NCBI GenBank assembly: GCA_963825415.1 | Contig: CAWGTD010000009.1 | Coordinates: 186,001-250,000, forward strand | Reading direction: 5' to 3' | DNA length: 64,000 nucleotides | DNA from: BP-464 sp963825415 | GTDB taxonomy: Bacteria; Actinomycetota; Thermoleophilia; Solirubrobacterales; Solirubrobacteraceae | The notes under the pieces: generated by a model | The model's database searches: none | What the model was told of the DNA's origin: nothing | The model's input: the letters and a program-made list of their open reading frames with translations, nothing else | In this document: positions 45,966-54,835 of the stretch, piece by piece | Layout of the letters: each line of letters opens with the position of its first letter | How positions within the stretch are numbered: position 1 is the first letter of the stretch | Translations under genes and position numbers: made by a program

Positions 45966-46997
45966 ATGATGATCGTGATGAAACCGACGGCGACGGAGGA
46001 GCAGATCCAGGCCGTCATCGACCGGATCGAGGCCGTCGGCGCCAAGGCACACCCCAGCCGCGGCGAGGAAGTGACCGTGATCGGCGCGGTCGGCGACTTC
46101 GAGCACGTCGCCCGCCTCGGCCTGGACGGCGCGCCCGGCGTCGACAAGCTCGTCCCGATCCTCAAGCCCTACAAGCTGGCCTCCCACCAGCTGCGCCACG
46201 GCCAGCCGTCGGTCCTGGAGATCTGCGGGCGCAAGGTCGGCGGCGACAACTTCGCGCTGATCGCCGGCCCGTGCACCGTCGAGTCGCGCGACCAGACGCT
46301 GACCACCGCCGACGTCGTCTCCGCGGCCGGCGCCACCATGTTCCGCGGCGGCGCCTACAAGCCGCGGACCTCGCCGTACGCGTTCCAGGGGCTTGGCCAG
46401 GAGGGCCTGCGGCTGCTCGCCGAGGCCAAGGAGCGCACCGGCCTGCCGATCGTCACCGAGCTGATGGACCCGCGCGACCTCGAGGCCGTCGCCGAGGTCG
46501 CCGACGTGATCCAGGTCGGCGCCCGCAACATGCAGAACTACTCGCTGCTCTCCGAGGTCGGCCGCTCCGGGATCCCGGCGCTGATCAAGCGCGGCCTGTC
46601 GAGCACGCTCGAGGAGCTGCTGATGGCCGCGGAGTACGTGCTCAAGGAGGGCAACGAGAACGTGATGCTGTGCGAGCGCGGGATCCGGACGTTCGAGACC
46701 GCGTACCGCTTCACGCTCGATTTGACTGCGATCCCGGTGCTCAAGGAGCTCAGCCACCTGCCCGTGCTCGTCGATCCCAGCCACGCCGCGGGGCGGCGCG
46801 ACCTGGTCACGCCGCTGTCGCTCGCGGCCGCCGCGGCCGGCGCCGACGGCGTGATCGTCGAGGTCCACCCCGACCCCGAGCAGGCCATCTGCGACGGGCC
46901 GCAGGCCCTGCGCGCCGATGGTTTCGCCGAGTACGCCGCGCGGGTCGAGCAGGCGGCGGCGGTGGCCGGCAAGGCCTTCAGCGCCGCGGCCGCGTAG
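45966..46997 (+). CDS. aroF: 3-deoxy-7-phosphoheptulonate (DAHP) synthase, type I
   Basis: A 343-residue first enzyme of the shikimate pathway, condensing PEP and erythrose 4-phosphate. The N-terminal ferredoxin-like regulatory domain (IQAVIDRIEAVGAKAHPSRG) marks the Thermotoga/Bacillus-like AroF group. Catalytic regions are LIAGPCTVESRDQTL, FRGGAYKPRTSPYAFQGLG, VIQVGARNMQNYSLL, IKRGLSSTLEELLMAAEYVL, ERGIRTFE and VLVDPSHAAGRRDLV. ATG 45966 (MMIVMKPT) is chosen over the open upstream frame. Feedback control through the N-terminal domain is likely from the family. Confidence 0.95.
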   Translation: MMIVMKPTATEEQIQAVIDRIEAVGAKAHPSRGEEVTVIGAVGDFEHVARLGLDGAPGVDKLVPILKPYKLASHQLRHGQPSVLEICGRKVGGDNFALIAGPCTVESRDQTLTTADVVSAAGATMFRGGAYKPRTSPYAFQGLGQEGLRLLAEAKERTGLPIVTELMDPRDLEAVAEVADVIQVGARNMQNYSLLSEVGRSGIPALIKRGLSSTLEELLMAAEYVLKEGNENVMLCERGIRTFETAYRFTLDLTAIPVLKELSHLPVLVDPSHAAGRRDLVTPLSLAAAAAGADGVIVEVHPDPEQAICDGPQALRADGFAEYAARVEQAAAVAGKAFSAAAA

Positions 46998-47014
46998 CGC
47001 GGCCGGCTGGACGC

Positions 47015-48056
47015 GTGCGCCTCGTCGTCGTCGGTACCGGCCTGATCGGAGGATCCATCGGGCTGGCCGCGCGAGCCAGGCTCGGCGCGACCGTGGTCGG
47101 CGTCGACCCCGACCCGAGCCCTGCGCTCGAAGCGGGCGCGATCGACGCGGCCGAGCCCCTTCAGGAAGCGCTGCGCGACGCCGACGCCGTGTTCGTCGCC
47201 ACACCGGTGGCGCAGCTCGTCGACGCGCTGCGCGACGGTGGTGGCCGCCGCTCCGGCGGGCTGCGTCGTCACCGACACCGGCTCGGTCAAGCGCGAGGTG
47301 GTCGCCGCCATCGACGACGAGCGGTTCGTCGGCGGGCACCCGCTGGCCGGCTCCGAGACGGGCGGCGCCCGCGCCGCCCGCGAGGATCTCTTCGACGGCG
47401 CGACCTGGTATCTGACTCCGACCCGGCAGACCTCGGGCATGGGACTCGAGCGCCTGCACCGGCTGCTGACCGACCTGGGCGCCCGGCCGGCGGTGATCGA
47501 AGCGGAGACCCACGACCGCGTGATGGCGGCGGTCTCGCACCTGCCGCACGCGCTGGCCAACCTGCTGGTCGGCCGCGCGGCCATCGCCCTGGGCGACGAG
47601 TCCGTGGGCGGATGGGCCAACGTCGGCCCGAGCTTCCGCGACGCCACACGCGTCGCGGGCGCCAACCCCGAGCTGTGGGCCGGTATCTACGCGGCCAACC
47701 GCGACGCGCTGATCGCCGAGCTCGACGCCGCGGTCAGCGAGCTGAGCGACGTTCGCGACCGGCTGGCCGCCGGAGAGGACCTGCGCGCCTGGCAGGAGCG
47801 GGCCGCCGCCGGGCGCGACGCGCTGCTGGCCGCGACGGCCGGGGAGGAGCTGGCCGAGCTTGCGGTGGTGGTGCCCAACCGCCCCGGCGTCATCGCCGAC
47901 GTCGCGCTCACGCTTTCGCGCGCGGGCATCAACATCGCCGACATGTCGCTGGCCCCGTCGCCCGACATGGCGACCGGCGCCCTGGTCCTATGGGTGCCCG
48001 CGGCCCGCGCCGGGCGCGCGGCCGAGCTGCTCGCCGACCTGGGCCTGACGGCATGA
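47015..48056 (+). CDS. tyrA: Prephenate dehydrogenase TyrA with ACT domain, one frame break
   Basis: It oxidatively decarboxylates prephenate toward tyrosine. GTG 47015 opens the NAD-binding fold LVVVGTGLIGGSIGLAARAR. After ATPVAQLVDALRD one extra base at about 47235-47239 (GGTGGTGG for GTGGTGG) shifts the frame. It continues AAPAGCVVTDTGSVKREVVA, GGHPLAGSETGGARAAREDL, FDGATWYLTPT and MAAVSHLPHALANLL. The C-terminal 75 residues form an ACT domain (VVVPNRPGVIADVALTLSRA), implying amino acid feedback. The stop overlaps the aroA ATG. Confidence 0.93.
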
Positions 48057-49345
48057 ACGTCCGCTTCCCACCGGCGCCCGCCCTGCGGGGGGAGCTGACA
48101 CCTCCGGCCGACAAGTCGATCTCCCACCGCGCGGCGCTGCTCGGGGCCATGGCTTCCGAGCCCGTCCGCATCCGCAACTACCTCGCCGCCGCCGACACCA
48201 ACTCGACGCTCGAGGCCGCGCGCCGGCTGGGTGCGCTGGTCGAGCCGCGCGCCGACGAGCTCGTCGTCCGCGGCGTGGGCCTGCGCGAGGCGGCCGAGAC
48301 CGCCGAGCCGATCGACGTCGGCAACGCCGGGACGCTCATGCGCCTGCTGCCGGGGTGGTTGGTCGCCCAGGAGGGCCGTGCCTACACGCTCGACGGCGAC
48401 GCGTCGATCCGGCGCCGCCCGGTGGACCGCATCGCCGAGCCGCTGCGGCGCATGGGCGCCGGGATCGAGGCGACCGACGGGCGCTTTCCGCCGCTGGTGG
48501 TCAGGGGCGCCCGGCTGCACGCGATCGACTACGAGCTGCCGGTGGCCAGCGCCCAGGTCAAGTCGTGCGTGATGCTCGCGGCGCTGGCGGCCGACGGCAC
48601 CACGACGATCACCGAGCCCGCTCCCAGCCGCGACCACACCGAGCGGATGCTGGTCCGCGCGGGCGTCACCGTCACCCGCGATGGCGCGCGCGTGGCCGTC
48701 GTCAACTGCGACGAGCTCGAGCTCGACGAGGTCGACGTCCCCGGCGACCTGTCGTCGGCGGCGTTCGTCATCGCGGCCGCGGTCCTGGTGGCCGGTTCGC
48801 GCATCATCGTGCGCGACGTCGGCGTCAACTGGACCCGGACCGGGTTCCTGCGCATCCTCGAGCGGATGGGCGCGATCGTGCTCGGCGACCTCGAGGACGA
48901 GCCCGCCGGGATCGTGCCGGACGAGCCGACGAGCGACCTCGACGTCGCCCACGGCCCGCTCGTGGGCACCGACGTCGAGGCGGACGAGGTGCCGCTGGCC
49001 ATCGACGAGCTCCCGCTCGTGGCACTGCTCGGCTGCTTCGCCGAGGGCGAGACGCGCGTGCGCGGCGCCCAGGAGCTGCGGGTCAAGGAGTCCGACCGCA
49101 TCGCCGGGATCGTCGAGGGCCTGGCGGCGCTGGGCGGCGACATCCAAGCCACCGAGGACGGCTTCGTGGTCCGCGGAACGGGCGGGCTGCGCGGTGGGAC
49201 GATCGAGTCTCGCGGCGACCACCGGCTGGCGATGGTCGGGGCGGTGGCCGGTCTGGCGAGCCGCGAGGGCGTCGAGGTCGCGGGCATGGAGGCGGCGGCG
49301 GTGTCCTATCCGCGCTTCGCCGATGACCTCGCCTCGCTGCTGTAG
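48053..49345 (+). CDS. aroA: 5-enolpyruvylshikimate-3-phosphate synthase, class II-like
   Basis: A 430-residue EPSP synthase that joins shikimate 3-phosphate and PEP. It contains PPADKSISHRAALLGAMAS, GNAGTLMRLLPGWL, SIRRRPVDRIAEPL, ASAQVKSCVMLAAL, PAPSRDHTERMLVRAGV, VNWTRTGFLRIL, ELRVKESDRIAGI and GDHRLAMVGAVAG. The SAQxK, RDHTE and NxTR motifs are those listed for class II EPSP synthases, a class known to be less sensitive to PEP-like inhibitors. The ATG overlaps tyrA, and the frame is intact. It ends the aromatic operon. Confidence 0.95.
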   Translation: MNVRFPPAPALRGELTPPADKSISHRAALLGAMASEPVRIRNYLAAADTNSTLEAARRLGALVEPRADELVVRGVGLREAAETAEPIDVGNAGTLMRLLPGWLVAQEGRAYTLDGDASIRRRPVDRIAEPLRRMGAGIEATDGRFPPLVVRGARLHAIDYELPVASAQVKSCVMLAALAADGTTTITEPAPSRDHTERMLVRAGVTVTRDGARVAVVNCDELELDEVDVPGDLSSAAFVIAAAVLVAGSRIIVRDVGVNWTRTGFLRILERMGAIVLGDLEDEPAGIVPDEPTSDLDVAHGPLVGTDVEADEVPLAIDELPLVALLGCFAEGETRVRGAQELRVKESDRIAGIVEGLAALGGDIQATEDGFVVRGTGGLRGGTIESRGDHRLAMVGAVAGLASREGVEVAGMEAAAVSYPRFADDLASLL

Positions 49346-49356
49346 TTACCAATTGG

Positions 49357-49376
49357 TCCCCATTCCCGCCTGGGGA
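49357..49376 (+). terminator. Weak hairpin after aroA
   Basis: A 6-bp stem TCCCCA/TGGGGA with an 8-base loop, 12 bases after the aroA stop and without a T-run. A CCAATTGG palindrome directly before it (49348-49355) may be a separate regulatory site. The rest of the gap to the PIG-L gene shows no gene. Confidence 0.35.
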
Positions 49377-49526
49377 TGTGGTTGAGTACGCCGTCATGGT
49401 CGGTCCAGTGACCGGCGGGACGTCCGCACACCACGGAGGCAGTCGCGCCGGCGGCTTTGCTGCAGGTGCGCCGATTCCCGACCAGCCTGCAGGTCGAGGC
49501 TGATCTACCGGCTGCGCAAGCTGCCG

Positions 49527-52505
49527 GTGGCGGCGACGGTGCTGCAGCTGGGGGCACATCCCGACGACGAGGACACCGGGATGCTGGTCACGACCTCGAA
49601 GAGCTGGGGCGGGCGTGCGGTCTACTGGTCGGCGACGCGCGGCGAGGGAGGCCAGAACCGGCGCGGCCCGGAGAAGGAGGAGGCACTCGGTGTGGTGCGG
49701 ACCTGGGAGAGCCTCCAGGCCCGCGAGCTCGACGGCGGCGAGGTCCTCTACGGCCCGTTCTACGACTACGGGTTCAGCAAGCACGGCGAGGACGCGCTGG
49801 CACGCTGGGGCCGGGAGGACGTGGTCCGCGAGATCGTGCGCGCGATCCGGCTGGTCCAGCCGCTGGTCGTGGTCTCGCGCTGGAACGGAGGGTCGGCCGA
49901 CGGTCACGGCCAGCATCAGGCCATCGGGCTGGTCGCCGACGAGGCGTTCGACCTGGCGGGCGACCCCTCCGCGTTCCCCGAGCTGGCCGAGCACGGGCTG
50001 GCGCCGTGGGAGCCGCAGAAGCTCTACCACTCGGTCGCCGGCGACTGGCAGCCCGGCGAGGCCTCCCACTTCGGCGAGATCGTTGACGAGTACGAGGCGG
50101 CGGGCTACCTCCGCGTGGCGACCGGCGCGCTCGACCCGGTGTCCGGGCTGACCTTCCAGCAGCAGGCCCACCTGGCGGTCAACCGGCACCGCTCCCAGGG
50201 CATGGGGTTCATCGCCGACCCTGGGCCGTACTACTACTACTACCGCCTGGTACGGACCCGCGGTGAGGACACCGGGCGCGAGGAGGGGTTCTACGACGGG
50301 TTCGATCCCACGCTCACCGGCCTTGCCGATCATCCCGGCGGCGGGTCGGAGCATCTGCGCGAACGCCTGGCCGTGGCGCGTTCGGCCGTCGAGCGCGCAT
50401 TCGAGACATTCCACCCTGCAAGGCCCGAGCCGGCCGGGCTGCTCGCTGCCGAGGGCGCCGGCGTCCTGCGCGAGCTGCGTGCCGAGCTCGACGACGAGAA
50501 CCTCGACGCCGACACCGTGGCGGCGCTCGACAGCTACCTGCTGACGCAAGGAGCGCGCCTTCGAGCAGGCTGCCGCGGCCTGCCTGGGGATCCACGCCGA
50601 GTGTGTCGTCGACCGCTCGCGCACGACCCCCGACCGCCCGGTCACCGTCCACGCACGCGTGTGGAACGGCGGAAGCCAGGAGGTCGAGGTCGTCCAGAGC
50701 GAGATCGGCGTCCCCGAGGGCTGGGCCGTCGAGTCCAAGGGCGGCAACGCGCAGGTGCCTGGGTGCACGGTGCCGTACGAATGCGTCTACGAGGTCCGGC
50801 CGCCCAAGCACGCCAGCGCTGTCGGTGCCGTACTGGCTGCGGCGACCGCGGACGCTGTACCGCTACGCCTGGCCCGACAGCGGCCCGCTCGGCCAGGCGG
50901 TCGACCCGCCGCTGGTGTCGTCGGTGGTCGAGCTGCGCGTCGGCGGCCACCTGTTGAGGCTGACCGCGCCCGGCGTGCACACCGACTCGTTCAGCGGCGG
51001 CTTTCGCCGTCTGCCGCTGGCGATGCTCCCGCCGGTCGCCGTCTCGCCCCGCAAGGAGCGCGAGCTGGTGCCCACCAGCATCGAGGAGACGATCCTCGAC
51101 CTCGCGGTGAACGTTCGCTGCATCGAGGACGACGGCGCCACGGCCACGCTGACCGTCGAGACACCCGAAGGGTGGACGGTCGAGCCCAGCGTGGTCACAC
51201 TCGAGCTGGACCCCGACGAGGTACGTGACGCTGCGCTTCGACGTGACGATCCCCGCCGGCGCGCCTCGCCGGCGAGCTACGAGATCTCCTACGAGGTCGA
51301 CTGCGATGGCCGCAGCTCGGGCTTCGACCTGGAGCCCGTGCGGCTGGCGGCCGAAGGAGTCCAAGGCCCGGCCGACGACACCAACTGCGCCGCCGAGGCC
51401 TTCCGCATCCGCCGCTCGAGCGTCGACGTCTCGCTCGTCGATGCCGTCTTCGTCAGCTCGCTGAAGCTCGGTTACGTCGAGGGCATGGAGGAGGAGATCC
51501 TCACGCTCGCTCGAGCGCTTCGGGCTCGACGTCACGCGCCTCTCGGACGAGGACCTGGCGTTCACCGATCTCGGGGTGTACGACGCCATCGTCGTGGGCC
51601 CCGACGCCTACAACGGCCGCGACGCGCTGCGCGAGTCCGCCCACCGGATGCTCTCCTACGTTTCCGACGGCGGCACGCTCGTGGTCCAGTACCAGACCTA
51701 CGGCTACGGCATCCCGGGCCTGACGCCCTATCCGTTCAGCTACCACCAGCCCCACGACCGCGTCACCGCGCCCGATGCCCCCGTCGAGCTGCTGGAACCC
51801 GACCACTGCCGCGATGCAATCGCCCAACCGGCTCGGCACCGCGGACTTCGAGGACTGGGTCCACGACCGCGGCCTGTACTTCTTCGGCGAGTGGGACAAG
51901 CACTACAAGCCGCTGCTCTCGGCGACCGAGCCGGAGGAGGAGCCGCGCGCCGGCGGCCTGCTGGTCGCGCATCACGGCAGGGGCACCTACGTCTACGCGG
52001 CGTACTCGTTCTTCCGGCAGATCCCCGCCGGCGTGCCCGGCGCGATCCGCCTGTTCGCCAACCTGGTGGGGCTGGCGGAGGCGCGGCTTCGCACCCGCAC
52101 GTCATCTGCTGCGCACGCTGCCGGTCATGGATCCGCTTGTCGGACGCCGAGCTCGAGGAGCTCGCGCATGCGACCTCGGAGCACACCGCCCACGCCGGCG
52201 AATACCTGACCCGCCAGGGCGAGCTGGGAACGGACCTGTACGTCCTGCTGGACGGCACGCTCGAGGTCGTCGACGAGCGGGCCGAGGGCCAGCCGATCCT
52301 CGGGCTGATCGAGCCCGTCGACTCGGTCGGCGAGATCGCGGCCCTCGGGCACATGCCCCACACGGCCAGCCTGCGCGCCAGGACCGACGCCACGGTGCTG
52401 GTCCTCGGCGGCGACGAACTGGACGGCTGGCTGCATCGCCATCCAGAAATCGCCGCACGGCTGATCATTCGCGTCATGATCCGCATGATGGGACGGGAGC
52501 GGTGA
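49527..52505 (+). CDS. Large multidomain PIG-L deacetylase with C-terminal cyclic-nucleotide-binding domain, eight frame breaks
   Basis: About 990 residues when frames are joined. Residues 1 to about 250 are a PIG-L/LmbE zinc deacetylase (LQLGAHPDDEDTGMLVT, metal-binding AHPDDE; DGHGQHQAIG). Then follow NEW3-like beta regions (RPVTVHARVWNGGSQEVEVV; ATLTVETPEGWTVEPSVV). Next is a ThuA/GATase-like region (GVYDAIVVGPDAYNGRDALR, DGGTLVVQYQTYGYGIPGL). Last comes a cyclic-nucleotide-binding fold without HTH (LSDAELEELAHATSEH, LYVLLDGTLEVVDE, VGEIAALG). Frame changes near 50549, 50820, 51221, 51267, 51508, 51807, 52086 and 52138 are mostly single extra bases. Because of them, a hidden stop before the last domain cannot be excluded. 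GTG 49527 is the likely start. It precedes bshA by 4 bases. Confidence 0.75.
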
Positions 52506-52509
52506 GCCT

Positions 52510-53667
52510 GTGAGCCTGAAGGTGGGGGTGCTGTGCCACGACGGGGTCGGCGGCAGTGCGCGCGTTGCGGTCGAGCTCGGCGCGGCGCTCGCGCAGCGTG
52601 GGCACGAGATCCATCTCTTCGCGCGCCGGGCGCCGCTGGGCATGAGCGAGCCGCCGCAGGGCGTGGAGTTCCACACCCTCGACGGCGGCCGTGGCGCGCG
52701 GCGGATCACCCCGCGGCTGGACGCCGACTGGTCGCCGGAGGGAATCGACGCGCTCGCCCGCCGGGTCGCGTCGGTGGGCAAGGCGGTCGGCCTCGACATC
52801 CTGCACTTCCATTACGCCGTGCCGTTCGCGGCGGTGGCCCTGCGGGTCGAGCGGACGCTCGGCTCGGCCGCGCCCGCCCTGATCGGCACCCTGCACGGCA
52901 CCGACGTCAGCGTCCTGGGACGCCGCCCCGCCACCCGCCGCGAGCTGTCGGCCATGCTCCCGGGGATCGACGCGCTGACCACCGTCTCGCACAGCCACGC
53001 CGAGTTGGCGACGCGCACGTTCCGGCTCGCCGAGGCGCCGCAGGTGATCCCGAACTTCGTCGACGTCGACCGGTTCCGCCCGCGGCCGGCCGGCGATCCC
53101 AACCCGCGCCCGCGTGTGGTGCACGTGTCGAACTTCCGCCAGGTCAAGCAGCCGCTGGCGATGGCGCGCATCTTCAGGACCGTCCGCCGGACCAGCGACG
53201 CCGAGCTGTGGCTGGTGGGCGACGGCGAGGGGATGGCGCCGGTGCGCTCGCTGCTCGACCGGGCCGACCTGATGGGCGACACGCGGCTGTTCGGCCTGCG
53301 GCTCGACGTCGACCAGATCCTGCCCGAGGCCGACGTCCTGCTGGTGACGAGCCGCGCCGAGAGCTTCTGCGTGGCGGCGCTCGAGGCGGCGGCGTGCGGG
53401 CTTCCGGTCGTGGCGCCGAGCGTCGGCGGGCTTCCGGAGACGGTGACGGACGGGCAGACCGGCGAGCTCTACGAGCCGCGCGACGAGGCCGGCGCTGCAC
53501 GTGCCCTCGATCGGCTCCTGACCGACGACGAGGCCCGGGCGCTGATGGGCGCGGCGGCGGTGACCCACGCGCATCGGCTCTCGACCGCCGAGGTCGTACC
53601 GCGCTATGTCGAGCTCTACCGCGACGTGCTGGCATCCCACGACCTCGAGGTCAGCCCCGCGGCCTAG
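52510..53667 (+). CDS. bshA: BshA-type GlcNAc-malate glycosyltransferase
   Basis: A 385-residue GT4 retaining glycosyltransferase strongly resembling BshA, which joins UDP-GlcNAc and L-malate in the first step of bacillithiol synthesis. Features in order: GVLCHDGVGGSARVAVELGA, RGHEIHLFARR, LDILHFHYAVPFA, LIGTLHGTDVSVLG, VSHSHAELATRTF, IPNFVDVDRFRP, VVHVSNFRQVKQPLAMARIF, LVGDGEGM, then the donor-binding SRAESFCVAALEAAACGLPV and GGLPETV. The HGTD and HVSNFRxVK segments are BshA hallmarks and differ from mycothiol MshA. GTG 52510 lies 4 bases after the PIG-L gene. The frame is intact. Confidence 0.92.
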   Translation: MSLKVGVLCHDGVGGSARVAVELGAALAQRGHEIHLFARRAPLGMSEPPQGVEFHTLDGGRGARRITPRLDADWSPEGIDALARRVASVGKAVGLDILHFHYAVPFAAVALRVERTLGSAAPALIGTLHGTDVSVLGRRPATRRELSAMLPGIDALTTVSHSHAELATRTFRLAEAPQVIPNFVDVDRFRPRPAGDPNPRPRVVHVSNFRQVKQPLAMARIFRTVRRTSDAELWLVGDGEGMAPVRSLLDRADLMGDTRLFGLRLDVDQILPEADVLLVTSRAESFCVAALEAAACGLPVVAPSVGGLPETVTDGQTGELYEPRDEAGAARALDRLLTDDEARALMGAAAVTHAHRLSTAEVVPRYVELYRDVLASHDLEVSPAA

Positions 53668-53671
53668 GACG

Positions 53672-54835
53672 ATGCGCTCGCTCCCCGACCTGCTCGCCGA
53701 CCCCGCCGGCGTCGCGTTCCTCGAGGAGCACGGCACCTACGTCGACAGCTCCGCGTTCGCCGCGGCGCTGAGGCCGCCCGAGAGCGACGGGCTGACGTCG
53801 CTGCTCGGGCTCGAGGCCGACTGCCGCCCGGTCTACGTCGGCCAGCAGGTCTGCGCCGACATGCGCGCCGCGACCGCGGCGAAGTTCGAGGCCGCGCGGG
53901 CGGTCGCCGACCGCCACGGCGTGACGCCCGTGCTGCTGTGGCACGACATGGACAGCACGGAGACCGAGCGCTACGGCGCCCGGCTGGTGCTGCCCAGCCG
54001 CAAGCGCGAGCGTGGCGTCTGGCTGATCAGCCGCGAGCTCGAGGACCACGAGCCGCGGTTCATCCCGATCGATCGCGAGCGGCTGCAGACGGTGATCGAC
54101 GACGTGGCGAGCTGGCTGCGCGGCTCGGGCGTGGTCGACAAGCGCGACGCCAAGGCGCGCATGGAGCAGCTCGCCGCCGCCCTGCTCGACGAGGAGATCG
54201 CGACGCTCGCCGACGCCAACCGGGCGATCGCGACGCTGCTGCTGCGCGAGGAGCTCGCTTTCGTCGCGCCCACGGCGTACGCGTCGGAGATGGTCGCCCA
54301 GGGCCTGTTGATCGACTCGGTCGTCGAGTACATCGCCGCGGTCGACGACGTCGTGCGCGTGTTCAACGAGTCGATCGACCGCCTGGTCGCTGACGAGATC
54401 GACCCGCAGGTGCGCCCGCTGCGCTCCGACTACCTGCCGGTGCGGTTCTCGTGCCCGCTCGAGGGGACCCGATTGCGGTTGTCGCGCGAGCTGCGCGGCG
54501 AGACGGTCATGGCGACCGCGACGTGCCGCTGCGGCACGCACTACGAGTTCGACCTCGGCGTCGGCGGGACGGGCCTCGGGGAGCTCGGCGCCACGGGCCG
54601 CTGGAGCATCGACGTCTCGATGCCGGTCCACCACAACGATCTGGCAAGCGGCTGGGTCGCCGGCCGCAGCGGCGCGCTCTACGGCCTCGTCTTCAACGAG
54701 GTGCTCGAGCGCGTCTTCGGCCGTCGGCCGATCCCGGCGCTGGTGCCGGGCGAGCTCGCCGACCAGGCGGACGGAAGCACCCTGCTGGTCCGCTGGCTCA
54801 CGGCGGGCCGCGTGGGCGAATTCGCCACGACGTGA
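53672..54835 (+). CDS. Divergent BshC-like protein, candidate thiol ligase
   Basis: A 387-residue protein between bshA and bshB, where BshC (cysteine-adding enzyme) would be expected. It is shorter than known BshC (about 540). Shared elements: PVYVGQQVCADMRAATAAKF resembles the BshC GQQxGLxxGPLYTxxK region. GVTPVLLWHDMDSTETERYG resembles its PVxPVFWxAxEDHDxxE region. The C-terminal WVAGRSGALYGLVFNEVLER and GRRPIPALVP resemble the BshC AGPGExxYxxQL...PxxxPR region. A CRCG motif (ATATCRCGTHYEF) is not a BshC feature and could bind zinc. ATG 53672 lies 4 bases after bshA. The BshC relationship is my inference from motifs and position, not an established family match. Confidence 0.6.
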   Translation: MRSLPDLLADPAGVAFLEEHGTYVDSSAFAAALRPPESDGLTSLLGLEADCRPVYVGQQVCADMRAATAAKFEAARAVADRHGVTPVLLWHDMDSTETERYGARLVLPSRKRERGVWLISRELEDHEPRFIPIDRERLQTVIDDVASWLRGSGVVDKRDAKARMEQLAAALLDEEIATLADANRAIATLLLREELAFVAPTAYASEMVAQGLLIDSVVEYIAAVDDVVRVFNESIDRLVADEIDPQVRPLRSDYLPVRFSCPLEGTRLRLSRELRGETVMATATCRCGTHYEFDLGVGGTGLGELGATGRWSIDVSMPVHHNDLASGWVAGRSGALYGLVFNEVLERVFGRRPIPALVPGELADQADGSTLLVRWLTAGRVGEFATT

